From Streptomyces scopuliridis RB72 (GTDB lineage: Bacteria; Actinomycetota; Actinomycetes; Streptomycetales; Streptomycetaceae), in assembly GCF_000718095.1 (NCBI RefSeq), contig NZ_JOEI01000002.1, forward strand, positions 62,001 to 126,000: a stretch of 64,000 bases of DNA. The letters run 5' to 3'. Of this stretch, positions 55,496 to 62,865 are shown piece after piece. Each line of letters begins with the position of its first letter. Positions within the stretch are counted from its first letter, which is position 1. A program made the translations under genes and the position numbers. The notes beneath the pieces are model-generated. The model had not been told where the DNA came from. It was given only the letters and a program-made list of their open reading frames with translations, and did no database searches.

Positions 55496-56845
55496 ATGCC
55501 ATCGACGACACCGACATCCGTTCTTCCGCCGGCCGTGCCCCCGACCGCGCCCGCGGCCGTCCCCGCCACCACGCCCGCCCTCGGGCGTGAGGAGCTGGGC
55601 AGGCTGTACCGGGCCCGTCTCAGCAAGGGCCGGGCGACCCTCGGCGAGCTGTTCGGCGGGCACATCGAGGTCGCCTCCGAGGGCGCCTGGGTCACCACCT
55701 CGACGGGCGAACGCTTCCTGAACTGCGGTGGATACGGTGTGTTCCTGATGGGCGCCCGGCACCCCACCGTCATCCGGCATGTCGCCGAGCAGCTGGCCAC
55801 CCACCCCGTCGCCACCCGTCTCTTCCTCGAACCGCAGGTCGCCCTGGCCGCCGACGCCCTGGTGTCGGTGGCGCCACCAGGACTGGAGCGGGTGCACTTC
55901 GCCGGCTCGGGTGCGGAGGCGGCCGAGACGGCCATCAAGCTGGCCCGCACCCGTGGCCACCACCGGCTGATCGCCATGGAGAACGGCTACCACGGCAAGA
56001 CCATGGGCGCGCTCAGCCTGACCGGCAAGAGCGTCTTCCAGGACCCGTTCCGGCCACTGCTGCCCCAGACGAGCCATGTGCCGTACGGTGACGCCGCCGC
56101 GCTCGAATCCCTGCTGGCCACGGCTCCCGGCGAGGCGTGTGTGTTCATCGAGCCGGTGCAGGGCGAGGCCGGGGTGGTGATCCCGCCGACGGGCTATCTG
56201 CGCGCGGTGCGGGAACTGTGCGACCGGTACGGGGCCTTCCTCGTCCTGGACGAGATCCAGACCGGTCTGGGCCGGCTCGGCTCCTGGTGGGGCGCCGACC
56301 GGGAGGGCATCACCCCCGATGTGCTGCTCGTCGGCAAGGGGCTCAGCGGGGGCGTCGTACCGGTGTCGGCCGTGGTCGCCACCCGGGAGGCGTTCAGGGC
56401 CTTCGACCGGGACCCGTATCTGCACACGTCCACGTTCTCCGGGGCGCCGCTGGCGATGGCCGCCGTACGCGGGGCGCTCGCGGCGATGCACGAGGACGAC
56501 CTCGTGACCCGCTCCCGCGAGCTCGGCGCCGAGATCCTCCCGGAGCTGGACCGTATCGTCCGCTCGCACTACGGCGACGCCGTACGTGAGGTGCGGGGCC
56601 AAGGTCTGCTGCTGGGGATCGAGTTCGCCGAGCCGGGACCGGCGGGCGATCTGCTGATCGAGCTGATCATGAACGGCGTCATCGCCAATCACTCCCTCAA
56701 CTCGCATCTCGTCCTGCGCTTCACCCCGCCGGCGGTGCTGACCAGAAGCGACCTGGACTTCTTCTACGACGCGGTCGACCGCGCGTGCCGCGCGCAGGGC
56801 GCCCGGTACGCACCCACAGCGGAAGGTGACAAAATCCATGCGTAG
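55496..56845 (+). CDS. class III (fold type I) PLP aminotransferase
   Basis: 449 residues. Motifs in order: HFAGSGAEAAETAIKLAR, NGYHGKTMGALSLTG, FIEPVQGEAGV, LDEIQTGLGRLG (cofactor Asp) and Schiff-base Lys281 in LLVGKGLSGG, then STFSGAPLA. This is an omega-aminotransferase of the ornithine/diaminobutyrate type. Alongside an aldehyde dehydrogenase and ACP/KS genes it probably turns a fatty aldehyde into the alkylamine building block. An alanine/proline-rich N-terminal 30 residues is unusual but harmless. The gene is close-packed (15-base gap) and its end overlaps the next gene. Confidence 0.91.
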   Translation: MPSTTPTSVLPPAVPPTAPAAVPATTPALGREELGRLYRARLSKGRATLGELFGGHIEVASEGAWVTTSTGERFLNCGGYGVFLMGARHPTVIRHVAEQLATHPVATRLFLEPQVALAADALVSVAPPGLERVHFAGSGAEAAETAIKLARTRGHHRLIAMENGYHGKTMGALSLTGKSVFQDPFRPLLPQTSHVPYGDAAALESLLATAPGEACVFIEPVQGEAGVVIPPTGYLRAVRELCDRYGAFLVLDEIQTGLGRLGSWWGADREGITPDVLLVGKGLSGGVVPVSAVVATREAFRAFDRDPYLHTSTFSGAPLAMAAVRGALAAMHEDDLVTRSRELGAEILPELDRIVRSHYGDAVREVRGQGLLLGIEFAEPGPAGDLLIELIMNGVIANHSLNSHLVLRFTPPAVLTRSDLDFFYDAVDRACRAQGARYAPTAEGDKIHA

Positions 56846-57353
56846 CGTGCAAGTGAAGGTCCGCGTTCATGACGTCGACGCGGCGGTGGCGTTCGACCGT
56901 GTCGGCGCGTTCGGCCGGTACTCCGAATTCACCGAGGTCATCCGCTCGGTGACGACCCGTCAGGAGTCCGGCACGCAGGAAGTCAGCGACTGGGAGGTCT
57001 ACTTCCGCAACGGCATCCTGTGCTGGACCGAGTCCGACCGGTTCGACCGGGACAACCTGACCATCACCTTCGAGCAGATCGACGGTGACTTCGCCGAGTT
57101 CACCGGTGTGTGGCGGCTCGTCGCGGACGGCAAGGACTGCGTGGTCGACTTCAGCGCCGAGTTCGACTTCGGCATCCCCAGCCTCGCGGGCATTCTCGAC
57201 CCGGTCGCTGAGCGGGTCTTCAAGGAGACCATCGCCCGTGTCGTCATCAGCCTCTTCGAGGGCAACGCCTCGGTGGTCGGCGACGAGGCGGTCGCCCGCG
57301 CCGTCGCCGAGGTGACGGCCGCGCCCGTCGTCGCCGCGTCGGGATCGCACTGA
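56838..57353 (+). CDS. SRPBCC (START-like) protein, polyketide cyclase-type
   Basis: 171 residues. A single helix-grip fold begins RSVQVKVRVHDVDAAVAFDRVGAFGRY, continues with WEVYFRNGILCWTESDRF and a long C-terminal helix. Such proteins bind hydrophobic ligands and act as aromatases/cyclases, dehydratases or carriers. With only one ketosynthase in the cluster, aromatic cyclisation is unlikely, so a ligand-binding or dehydrating role on an alkyl intermediate is more plausible. ATG 56838 sits inside the end of the aminotransferase gene, with GGAAGG 11 bases upstream. Its stop overlaps the start of the membrane protein gene. Confidence 0.8.
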   Translation: MRSVQVKVRVHDVDAAVAFDRVGAFGRYSEFTEVIRSVTTRQESGTQEVSDWEVYFRNGILCWTESDRFDRDNLTITFEQIDGDFAEFTGVWRLVADGKDCVVDFSAEFDFGIPSLAGILDPVAERVFKETIARVVISLFEGNASVVGDEAVARAVAEVTAAPVVAASGSH

Positions 57354-57868
57354 TGGACGGCAAGAACCTCTTCGAGACGCCGACCACCTACCGGCTGATC
57401 CGGCTGGAGTACGGGCTCGGTCTGGTGATCGCCGCGGCCTTCTTCTTCACCCATCTCGACGAGGTCAGATGGCTCCCCGCGATCGGGTTGTTCGCCTATA
57501 TCGACCTCATCGGCTACATCCCCGGGGCGATCGCCTACCACCGCAGCGCGTCCAAGCGGATACACCGGGCGTACTACGTGCTCTACAACGTCATGCACAG
57601 CCTGGTCACCCAGACGCTCGTGGTGCTCGCGTGGATCTGGCTGTGGGGTCCCGAGTGGGCGCTGCTGGTCATCCCCATCCATCTGTTCGGCGACCGCGCG
57701 CTGTTCGGCAATTTCCTCAAGCCCTTCGCGCTGGACTTCGAGCCGGTGGCCCATCCCGCCTACTCCCGCTTCACCGACCAGTTCGACGCCGCGCCGGCCG
57801 CGCGCCCCGGACCGGCGGACGGTGTGGCCGGTGTGGCCACCGCCGCCCGGCAGCCGCAGGGCGGCTGA
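57353..57868 (+). CDS. small integral membrane protein, candidate N-N bond enzyme (VlmO-like role)
   Basis: 171 residues with about four transmembrane helices: LGLVIAAAFFFTHL, PAIGLFAYIDLIGYIPGAIAY, SLVTQTLVVLAWIWLWG and ALLVIPIHLFGDRALFG. Charged and metal-capable residues lie at helix ends: AYHRSASKRIHRAYY, MHS and IHLFGD, giving four histidines on one face. No named family is certain. In valanimycin biosynthesis a membrane protein, VlmO, is reported to participate in N-N bond formation after VlmA. The size and cluster position here make this the best candidate for such a role, but that is inference. It is coupled to the SRPBCC gene by a TGATG overlap. Confidence 0.7.
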   Translation: MDGKNLFETPTTYRLIRLEYGLGLVIAAAFFFTHLDEVRWLPAIGLFAYIDLIGYIPGAIAYHRSASKRIHRAYYVLYNVMHSLVTQTLVVLAWIWLWGPEWALLVIPIHLFGDRALFGNFLKPFALDFEPVAHPAYSRFTDQFDAAPAARPGPADGVAGVATAARQPQGG

Positions 57869-57931
57869 GCCGCCGGCGGCACCCCGCACCGGCACACCGA
57901 CGAACGCTTACGCTCCCGAAGGGAACCCCTC

Positions 57932-58171
57932 ATGGAAGACATCTACCAGCGCCTGCTGGAACTGCTCACCAGCACCTTCGGCCTGGACCCCGAGAGCATC
58001 GAACCGACCAGCACGCTCAGCGCACTCGAACTCGACTCCCTCGCCCTCGTGGAGCTCTCCGTCGCCGCCCAGGAGGAGTTCGACGTACCGCTCGAAGACA
58101 GCGACCTGGGCCCCGAGTCGACCGTCGGGCAGGCCGCCGAGCTCATCTCGGGCAAGTTGGCCACCGTCTGA
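57932..58171 (+). CDS. acyl carrier protein
   Basis: 79 residues, a standard type II ACP. The 4'-phosphopantetheine serine is in LELDSLALVEL (about residue 37), within the expected acidic four-helix sequence. GAAGGGAAC precedes the ATG. The stop overlaps the ketosynthase ATG. It probably carries the acyl chain that supplies the alkyl part of the product. Confidence 0.92.
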   Translation: MEDIYQRLLELLTSTFGLDPESIEPTSTLSALELDSLALVELSVAAQEEFDVPLEDSDLGPESTVGQAAELISGKLATV

Positions 58172-59427
58172 TGGGCCGTTCACCGACGACCGCCCCGGCA
58201 CAGGCCCCGTTCGACGCCGCGATCACCGGAGTCGGCATGGTCACCGCCGCCGGGGTCGGGGTGGAGCGCAGCTGGGAGCGGATCCGTGCCGGGGCCGGTA
58301 CGGCGGCGACCGACGTACCGGCGCTCGCCGGCATACCCGCCGACTTCGCGTGCGCCGTCACCGATTTCGACCCCAGCGGGCTCATCGAGCGCAAGCAGAT
58401 GTGGCGTCTTGACCGCAGCAGCCAGCTCGCGCTGGTCGCCGCCCACGAGGCGGTCACGGACTCCGGCCTCGACCGGGACTCCTGGGACGCCACCAGGGTC
58501 GGTGTCGTCCTCGGCAACGGCATCGGCGGCGCCGCCACCTGGGAGAAGCAGCACAAGGTGCTGCTGGAGCGCGGCGCGCGCAAGGTCTCCCCGCTGCTCG
58601 TCCCCATGCTGTCGCCCAATATGTGCGCCGGATACGTGTCCATGATGTTCGGCGCCCGGGGCCCCAGCCTGGTGACGGCGACGGCCTGCGCCTCCGGGAC
58701 CACGGCGGTGGGCACGGCACGCGAACTGCTGCGCAGCGGAGCCTGCGACGTGGTGATCACCGGCGGCACCGAGGCACCTCTCGTCCCCTCGCTGATCACG
58801 GGTTTCGGCCAGATGCGGGCGCTGGCCGACCGGCGCGACGATCTGTCCGCCACCTCCCGTCCCTTCGACGCCGACCGGGACGGCTTCGTGCCGGCCGAGG
58901 GCGCGGCCGTACTCGTCCTGGAACGCGCCGAGGACGCCAGGGCGCGCGGAGCCACGATCCGGGCCATGGTCAGCGGATACGGCGCCTCCGCCGACGCGTT
59001 CCACGCGACCGCTCCCGATCCGGACGGCGGGGGCGCGGAACTCGCTGTGCGCGCCGCGCTGCGCGACGCCGGGGTCGGCCCCGGCGAGGTGGACCATGTC
59101 AACGCGCACGGCACGGCGACGGTACTCAACGACGCCACCGAGGCCCGCATGATCCGCCGGGTGCTCGGGGAGCGGCCCGCCGTCACCTCCGTCAAGGGTG
59201 TGGTGGGCCACTCCCTGGCCGCCGCCGGGGCCATCGAGGCTGTGGTGACGGCGCTGTCCCTCCAAGAGGGCCATATCCCGCCGACCGCCAATCTGGAGAG
59301 CCTGGATCCGGAACTGGAACTGGACATGGTGTTCAAGGCCGGGCGCGACCTGCGCGCCGAGGTGGCCGTCAGCAACTCCTTCGGATTCGGCGGTCAGAAT
59401 GCCGTACTGCTGTTCACCAGGGCCTGA
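58171..59427 (+). CDS. FabF-type beta-ketoacyl-ACP synthase
   Basis: 418 residues. Active-site Cys in TATACASGTTAV, His in NAHGTATVLND and His in KGVVGHSLAAAG are all present, giving the complete Cys-His-His triad. Ends with NSFGFGGQN as in FabF/KASII. There is no chain-length-factor partner, so it is not a type II aromatic PKS; it is likely a dedicated fatty-acid elongation enzyme acting with the upstream ACP. Its 3' end overlaps the convergent SGNH gene by 14 bases. Confidence 0.93.
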   Translation: MGRSPTTAPAQAPFDAAITGVGMVTAAGVGVERSWERIRAGAGTAATDVPALAGIPADFACAVTDFDPSGLIERKQMWRLDRSSQLALVAAHEAVTDSGLDRDSWDATRVGVVLGNGIGGAATWEKQHKVLLERGARKVSPLLVPMLSPNMCAGYVSMMFGARGPSLVTATACASGTTAVGTARELLRSGACDVVITGGTEAPLVPSLITGFGQMRALADRRDDLSATSRPFDADRDGFVPAEGAAVLVLERAEDARARGATIRAMVSGYGASADAFHATAPDPDGGGAELAVRAALRDAGVGPGEVDHVNAHGTATVLNDATEARMIRRVLGERPAVTSVKGVVGHSLAAAGAIEAVVTALSLQEGHIPPTANLESLDPELELDMVFKAGRDLRAEVAVSNSFGFGGQNAVLLFTRA

Positions 59428-60163
59428 CCGGTCCGTGGTCGGCCCCGGCCGTGGGGACGGCGGCGGCCGTCCGGCGGCCGAGGGCACGCACCACGGAGGC
59501 GGCCGCGACCGCGTGGCCGAGGCTGTTCGGCCGCGCCCGGTCGCGGCTCCACACGGCCGCCACCTCGGTGTCGGAGTAGTGGGACGCGAGGTCGATATAG
59601 AGCGTGCCATGGCGCAGGGCAACGGCCCTGGCCTGTTCGGACACCCGTTTCTGCTGTTCGGCCACTTGTTCCCGGCGGCCGGCCGGCAGTCCGGGCCAGC
59701 CGGCCAACTGGTAGGAGCCGAGCAGCGCGACGTCGTACCCGGCGTCACGCAGCGGCGCGACGATCCGTACCAGCTCCGCCGTCAGTCCGTACATGTCGAG
59801 CGTCTCGTCCGGTGTGTACGCGGTGCCGCAGCAGACCAGCGCGAGGTCGCCCCGGAAGGCGAGCGCGGCCGGGAGCTGCCCGGAGCGCACCTGCGCGGCG
59901 CGCAGCTCCCGCCGGCCGAGGAGGTTGAGATACGCGAAGCCCTCGGTGGCGGCGCCCAGGGCGGTCGCGACCCTGTCGTACCAGGGCCTCGGTCCGTATC
60001 CCTCGACAGGTTCCGCGGCCCGCTCCACCGCGATGTCGCCCAGCACCGCCAGGCGGCGCCATGGGGCCCCGGCGAGGAGCTTTCCGGCTTCGCCGGGCCG
60101 CAGGCATCGTGGGTCGGCACCCTCCCGGACAAGGGACTTTCGCTGGTCGGTCGTGTCGTTCAT
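59414..60163 (-). CDS. SGNH/GDSL hydrolase-like protein lacking the nucleophile
   Basis: 249 residues with an SGNH-like alpha/beta layout. Block I reads LAVLGDIAVE, so the GDS serine is replaced by Ile. The Gly of block II lies in YLNLLGRREL. Block III (normally GxND) is CCGTAYT, without Asn, and the terminal block keeps only GHAVAA instead of DxxH. All key catalytic positions are therefore altered. The protein is probably a non-catalytic relative or binding protein. The ATG at 60163 faces the second SARP box, so the gene is probably cluster-regulated. RBS GAGGGGAA is present. Confidence 0.7.
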   Translation of the reverse strand: MNDTTDQRKSLVREGADPRCLRPGEAGKLLAGAPWRRLAVLGDIAVERAAEPVEGYGPRPWYDRVATALGAATEGFAYLNLLGRRELRAAQVRSGQLPAALAFRGDLALVCCGTAYTPDETLDMYGLTAELVRIVAPLRDAGYDVALLGSYQLAGWPGLPAGRREQVAEQQKRVSEQARAVALRHGTLYIDLASHYSDTEVAAVWSRDRARPNSLGHAVAAASVVRALGRRTAAAVPTAGADHGPVRPW

Positions 60164-60253
60164 CGTGTTCCCCTCGCTCTGAACCCTTCCTTGCTGCCCG
60201 CTTCGATTCCGGTCCACTCCTCCGGTTTGTCCCTGTCCGGGGCGCGACGAGCG

Positions 60254-60282
60254 GTCTCAGGAAGATCTCAGCGTGATCTCAG
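60254..60282 (+). promoter_or_regulatory. second SARP-type box, three 11-bp-spaced repeats
   Basis: GTCTCAG at 60254-60260, ATCTCAG at 60265-60271 and ATCTCAG at 60276-60282, each 11 bases apart. Same heptamer and spacing as at 52478. It lies between the divergent SGNH-like gene and the tRNA-like gene plus methyltransferase operon. A promoter activated here would start near 60300, just upstream of the tRNA-like sequence. Confidence 0.8.
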
Positions 60283-60341
60283 GAAGCTGCGGCAGCATCA
60301 GTGGCGCAGCGGAAGCAGCGGCCGGTCCGCCTCCGAGGCTG

Positions 60342-60440
60342 GGAGAGGTACCCGAAGTGGTCCAACGGGGTTCCGGGGCAACCCGGATCGGGTCGCCGGA
60401 CAGGCACTGGCCCGCGCAGGTTCGAATCCTGCCCTCTCCG
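60342..60440 (+). tRNA. tRNA(Ser)-like RNA with a GNRA tetraloop in place of the anticodon loop
   Basis: A 99-base class II tRNA-like sequence. Acceptor stem GGAGAGG/CCTCTCC, 7 perfect pairs, discriminator G at 60440. D stem CCCG/CGGG with A14, GG18-19 and A21 equivalents. T arm GCAGG-TTCGAAT-CCTGC, fully canonical. The variable arm of 28 bases folds as a 6-bp stem (60389-60394 with 60409-60414) plus an inner stem. Instead of an anticodon loop there is TCCGGG-GCAA-CCCGGA, a perfect 6-bp stem capped by a GNRA tetraloop, so there is no U33 and no anticodon. G1-C72, G2-C71, A3-U70 and G73 match known bacterial SerRS identity elements. CCA is not encoded. It appears chargeable by SerRS but unable to decode. 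Confidence 0.72.
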
Positions 60441-60651
60441 CCGACCATCCGATGCCGTGCCGCGGCGCCGTCCTCGTGGGTGAGGGGACCGCGCCCAAGG
60501 CCGTCAGGCAGACGGGATACCAGCGGGCCGCTCCCTGTGCGCGCTGTGGCCCGCATATCCATTCCCGGAAGTTGCCGGGCCCGCCCTCCGGGGCCGGCGG
60601 CCCATTCCGTGGCACCACCCGAGACGTTGCGAATCGCGAAGGGAAGTCCGG

Positions 60652-61332
60652 ATGATCGACAAACTGCTGAAGAGGCCGCTGGAGTTGGTGGAGGACAACT
60701 TCAAGCAGCCGAACGGGCGCGCCGGTCGGCTGATCGGCCATGTGATGGCGAAGCAGCACCGTACGCTCACCGTGTGGGCGATCGAGCACATGGAAGTACG
60801 CCGCTCCCAGCGTGTCCTGGACATCGGCTGCGGCGGCGGAATGGCCGTCAAACTGCTGTCGGAGCAGGCGACTCAGGGGTTCGTCGCCGGCGTGGACTAC
60901 TCCGCGGAGATGGTCCGTCAGTCCGTACGGCGCAATGTCGACGGCGTCGCCGCGGGACGGGTGGAGATCAAGCAGGGCGACGCGGGCGAGCTGCCGTACG
61001 GCGACGCGTCCTTCGACCAGGTCAGCGCCATCGAGACGTTCTACTTCTGGCCCGACCCGATGCGCGGGCTCAGCGAGGCGTACCGGGTCCTCAAGCCCGG
61101 CGGCCAGGTGTCGGTCACCCTGGAGATGAGCCGGGAGGCGGCCGAGAAGCCCACGGCGAAACAGCGTCTCCTCGGACGGCGGTTCACCGAGCGCTCCGAG
61201 CGCGAGGGCCTGCGGATCCTCTCGGGGGCCGATCTGGTGGAGATGCTGGGCAAGGCCGGTTTCCGGGACGCCCGGTTCGTCGCGGAGCCGCTCCGCTCGT
61301 TCGGCTGGGTCTGCGCCCTGGCCCGGAAGTGA
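60652..61332 (+). CDS. class I SAM-dependent methyltransferase
   Basis: 226 residues. Motif I VLDIGCGGGMAVKLL, VDYSAEMV, then LPYGDASFDQVSAIETFYFWPD and LKPGGQVSV: a Methyltransf_11-type enzyme resembling small-molecule O- or C-methyltransferases. GAAGGGA precedes the ATG. It is the first protein gene after the SARP box and tRNA-like gene and is followed 17 bases later by a P450, so these form an operon. Some azoxy metabolites such as the azodyrecins are methyl esters, so this could be the esterifying enzyme. Confidence 0.88.
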   Translation: MIDKLLKRPLELVEDNFKQPNGRAGRLIGHVMAKQHRTLTVWAIEHMEVRRSQRVLDIGCGGGMAVKLLSEQATQGFVAGVDYSAEMVRQSVRRNVDGVAAGRVEIKQGDAGELPYGDASFDQVSAIETFYFWPDPMRGLSEAYRVLKPGGQVSVTLEMSREAAEKPTAKQRLLGRRFTERSEREGLRILSGADLVEMLGKAGFRDARFVAEPLRSFGWVCALARK

Positions 61333-61349
61333 AGGGGAGTGACTTTCGC

Positions 61350-62789
61350 ATGACGGCAACACGCGGCACCGCCACCACCGCTCCGTCCCCGTCCGGGGCG
61401 GCGGCCCCCTCGGCGCCCGAGGCGCGCGGGCTGCCCGTGCTGGGCAGTGTGCTGGACTTCCGCAAGGACATCCTGGACGCCATGCACCAGGGCTGGCGCG
61501 ACCACGGCGATCTGGTCCGCTACCGGCTCGGTCCGGTCGTCGTGCACGGCGTCTCCAGCCCCGAACTCGCCGGTGAGGTCCTGACCGACAGCGCGACGTA
61601 CGGCAAGCTCGGCCCGGACAACCCGCTCCGGCTGATCCTCGGCGAGGGCCTGCTCACCAGCGACGACCATGAGAGCTGGATGCGCAACCGGCGCATGATG
61701 CAGCCCATTTACACCAAACAGGCGATCGCGCGCATGTTTGACTCGATGTCCGAGTCGACCGCGAATCAGGTCGCCCACATGGCCGCCACGTACCGAAGCG
61801 GCGATGTGGTGGACGTGCACGAGGAGATGATGCGGGTCACGCTCGACATCGTCAGCCGGTGCATGTTCAGCACCGATGTCGAGCAGACCAGGGACGGCAT
61901 CAGCCCGGAGGCCGTCGACGTCGCCATCAACTACGCCTTCGACCGCCTCCAGAACCCCTTCAGCCCGCCCACCCAGTGGCCGACCCCGCGCAATCGCCGC
62001 TTCCAGGAGGTGATGAAGGGGATCGACGAGATGACGTACGGGATCATCGCGGAGCGCCGCAAGGCGGCGGCCGACGGTGTCTCCCGCGGTGAAGGGCCGC
62101 CCGATCTGCTCGACATGATGCTGGACGTACGGGACGCCGACACCGGCGAGGGCATGAGCGACCGCGAGGTGCGCGACGAGGTCATCACCACCTTCGGCGC
62201 GGGGCACGAGACCACCGCGATCACCCTCACCTGGGCCTTCTATCTGCTCTCCGGCAACCGCCAGGCGATGCGCCGGGTGCAGGACGAGGTGGACGAGGTC
62301 CTCGGCGACCGTATGCCCACCATGGAAGACCTGGCGGCCATGCCCTACGCACTCCAGGTCTTCGAGGAGGCGCTGCGGCTGTATCCGTCCGCACCGATCG
62401 TCCCCAGGCTGGTGCTCAAGGACACCGTGCTGGGGGGCCACAGCGTGCCGGCCGGCTCACGGCTGCTGGTCAATCTCTACAACATCCACCGCCACGAGCG
62501 GCACTGGACCGAGCCGGAGCGCTTCGATCCGGACCGCTTCTCCCCCGAGGGCAAGAAGGGGCGCCACCGCTTCGCCCACATGCCCTTCGGAGCCGGTCCA
62601 CATCTCTGCATAGGCAAGCACTTCGCGTTGATGGAGGCACATCTGCTGCTCGCCGCCCTGGTACGGCGGTACGAGTTCCGGCACGTGCCCGCGCACCGCG
62701 TCGTCAACCAGGCGTCGATCACTCTGCGGCCGCGCTACGGAATGTCCATGACCGCGCACGCCCGTACGGGAGCGCGCGGCGCTCCGTAA
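61350..62789 (+). CDS. cytochrome P450 (CYP102/CYP4-like class)
   Basis: 479 residues, longer than typical bacterial class I P450s. I-helix GAGHETTAITLTW, ExxR in EEALRLYPSAP, PERF region ERFDPDRFSPE, and haem loop FGAGPHLCIGKHFA. The K-helix and haem region are of the fatty-acid-hydroxylase-like (CYP102/CYP4-related) group rather than CYP107. No reductase domain is fused. It lies directly after the methyltransferase and may oxidise the alkyl chain or the nitrogen centre of the product. Confidence 0.92.
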   Translation: MTATRGTATTAPSPSGAAAPSAPEARGLPVLGSVLDFRKDILDAMHQGWRDHGDLVRYRLGPVVVHGVSSPELAGEVLTDSATYGKLGPDNPLRLILGEGLLTSDDHESWMRNRRMMQPIYTKQAIARMFDSMSESTANQVAHMAATYRSGDVVDVHEEMMRVTLDIVSRCMFSTDVEQTRDGISPEAVDVAINYAFDRLQNPFSPPTQWPTPRNRRFQEVMKGIDEMTYGIIAERRKAAADGVSRGEGPPDLLDMMLDVRDADTGEGMSDREVRDEVITTFGAGHETTAITLTWAFYLLSGNRQAMRRVQDEVDEVLGDRMPTMEDLAAMPYALQVFEEALRLYPSAPIVPRLVLKDTVLGGHSVPAGSRLLVNLYNIHRHERHWTEPERFDPDRFSPEGKKGRHRFAHMPFGAGPHLCIGKHFALMEAHLLLAALVRRYEFRHVPAHRVVNQASITLRPRYGMSMTAHARTGARGAP

Positions 62790-62790
62790 C

Positions 62791-62820
62791 GGTGGTGCAC
62801 CGGCGCCGGGCGCCACCACC
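62791..62820. terminator. hairpin between P450 and next gene
   Basis: GGTGGTG / CACCACC inverted repeat (7 bp, 16-base loop with an inner CGGCGCCG palindrome), two bases after the P450 stop. It may partly terminate or attenuate the transcript, since the next gene lies in the same direction 46 bases on. Confidence 0.45.
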
Positions 62821-62865
62821 AGCACAGCACAGCCAGTGCCAGTATCGGATGGGAAGACGGACCCG

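Noticed and set aside
58171..59427. Ketosynthase considered as part of a type II aromatic PKS
   Set aside because: There is no chain-length factor, only one single-domain cyclase-like protein and no ketoreductase. The set fits fatty-acyl supply better.
60342..60440. Reading the tRNA-like sequence as an attachment-site remnant of an integrated element
   Set aside because: Such remnants keep only the 3' half of a tRNA. Here both acceptor strands, the D arm and T arm are intact and only the anticodon loop is changed; no integrase or second copy is seen in the window. A dead tRNA copy remains possible but would not be expected to have a perfect GNRA-capped stem.
60342..60440. A normal tRNA with anticodon GCA (Cys) in a 7-base loop
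   Set aside because: That folding needs a mismatch in the stem and lacks U33, while the alternative 6-bp stem with GCAA tetraloop is perfect.
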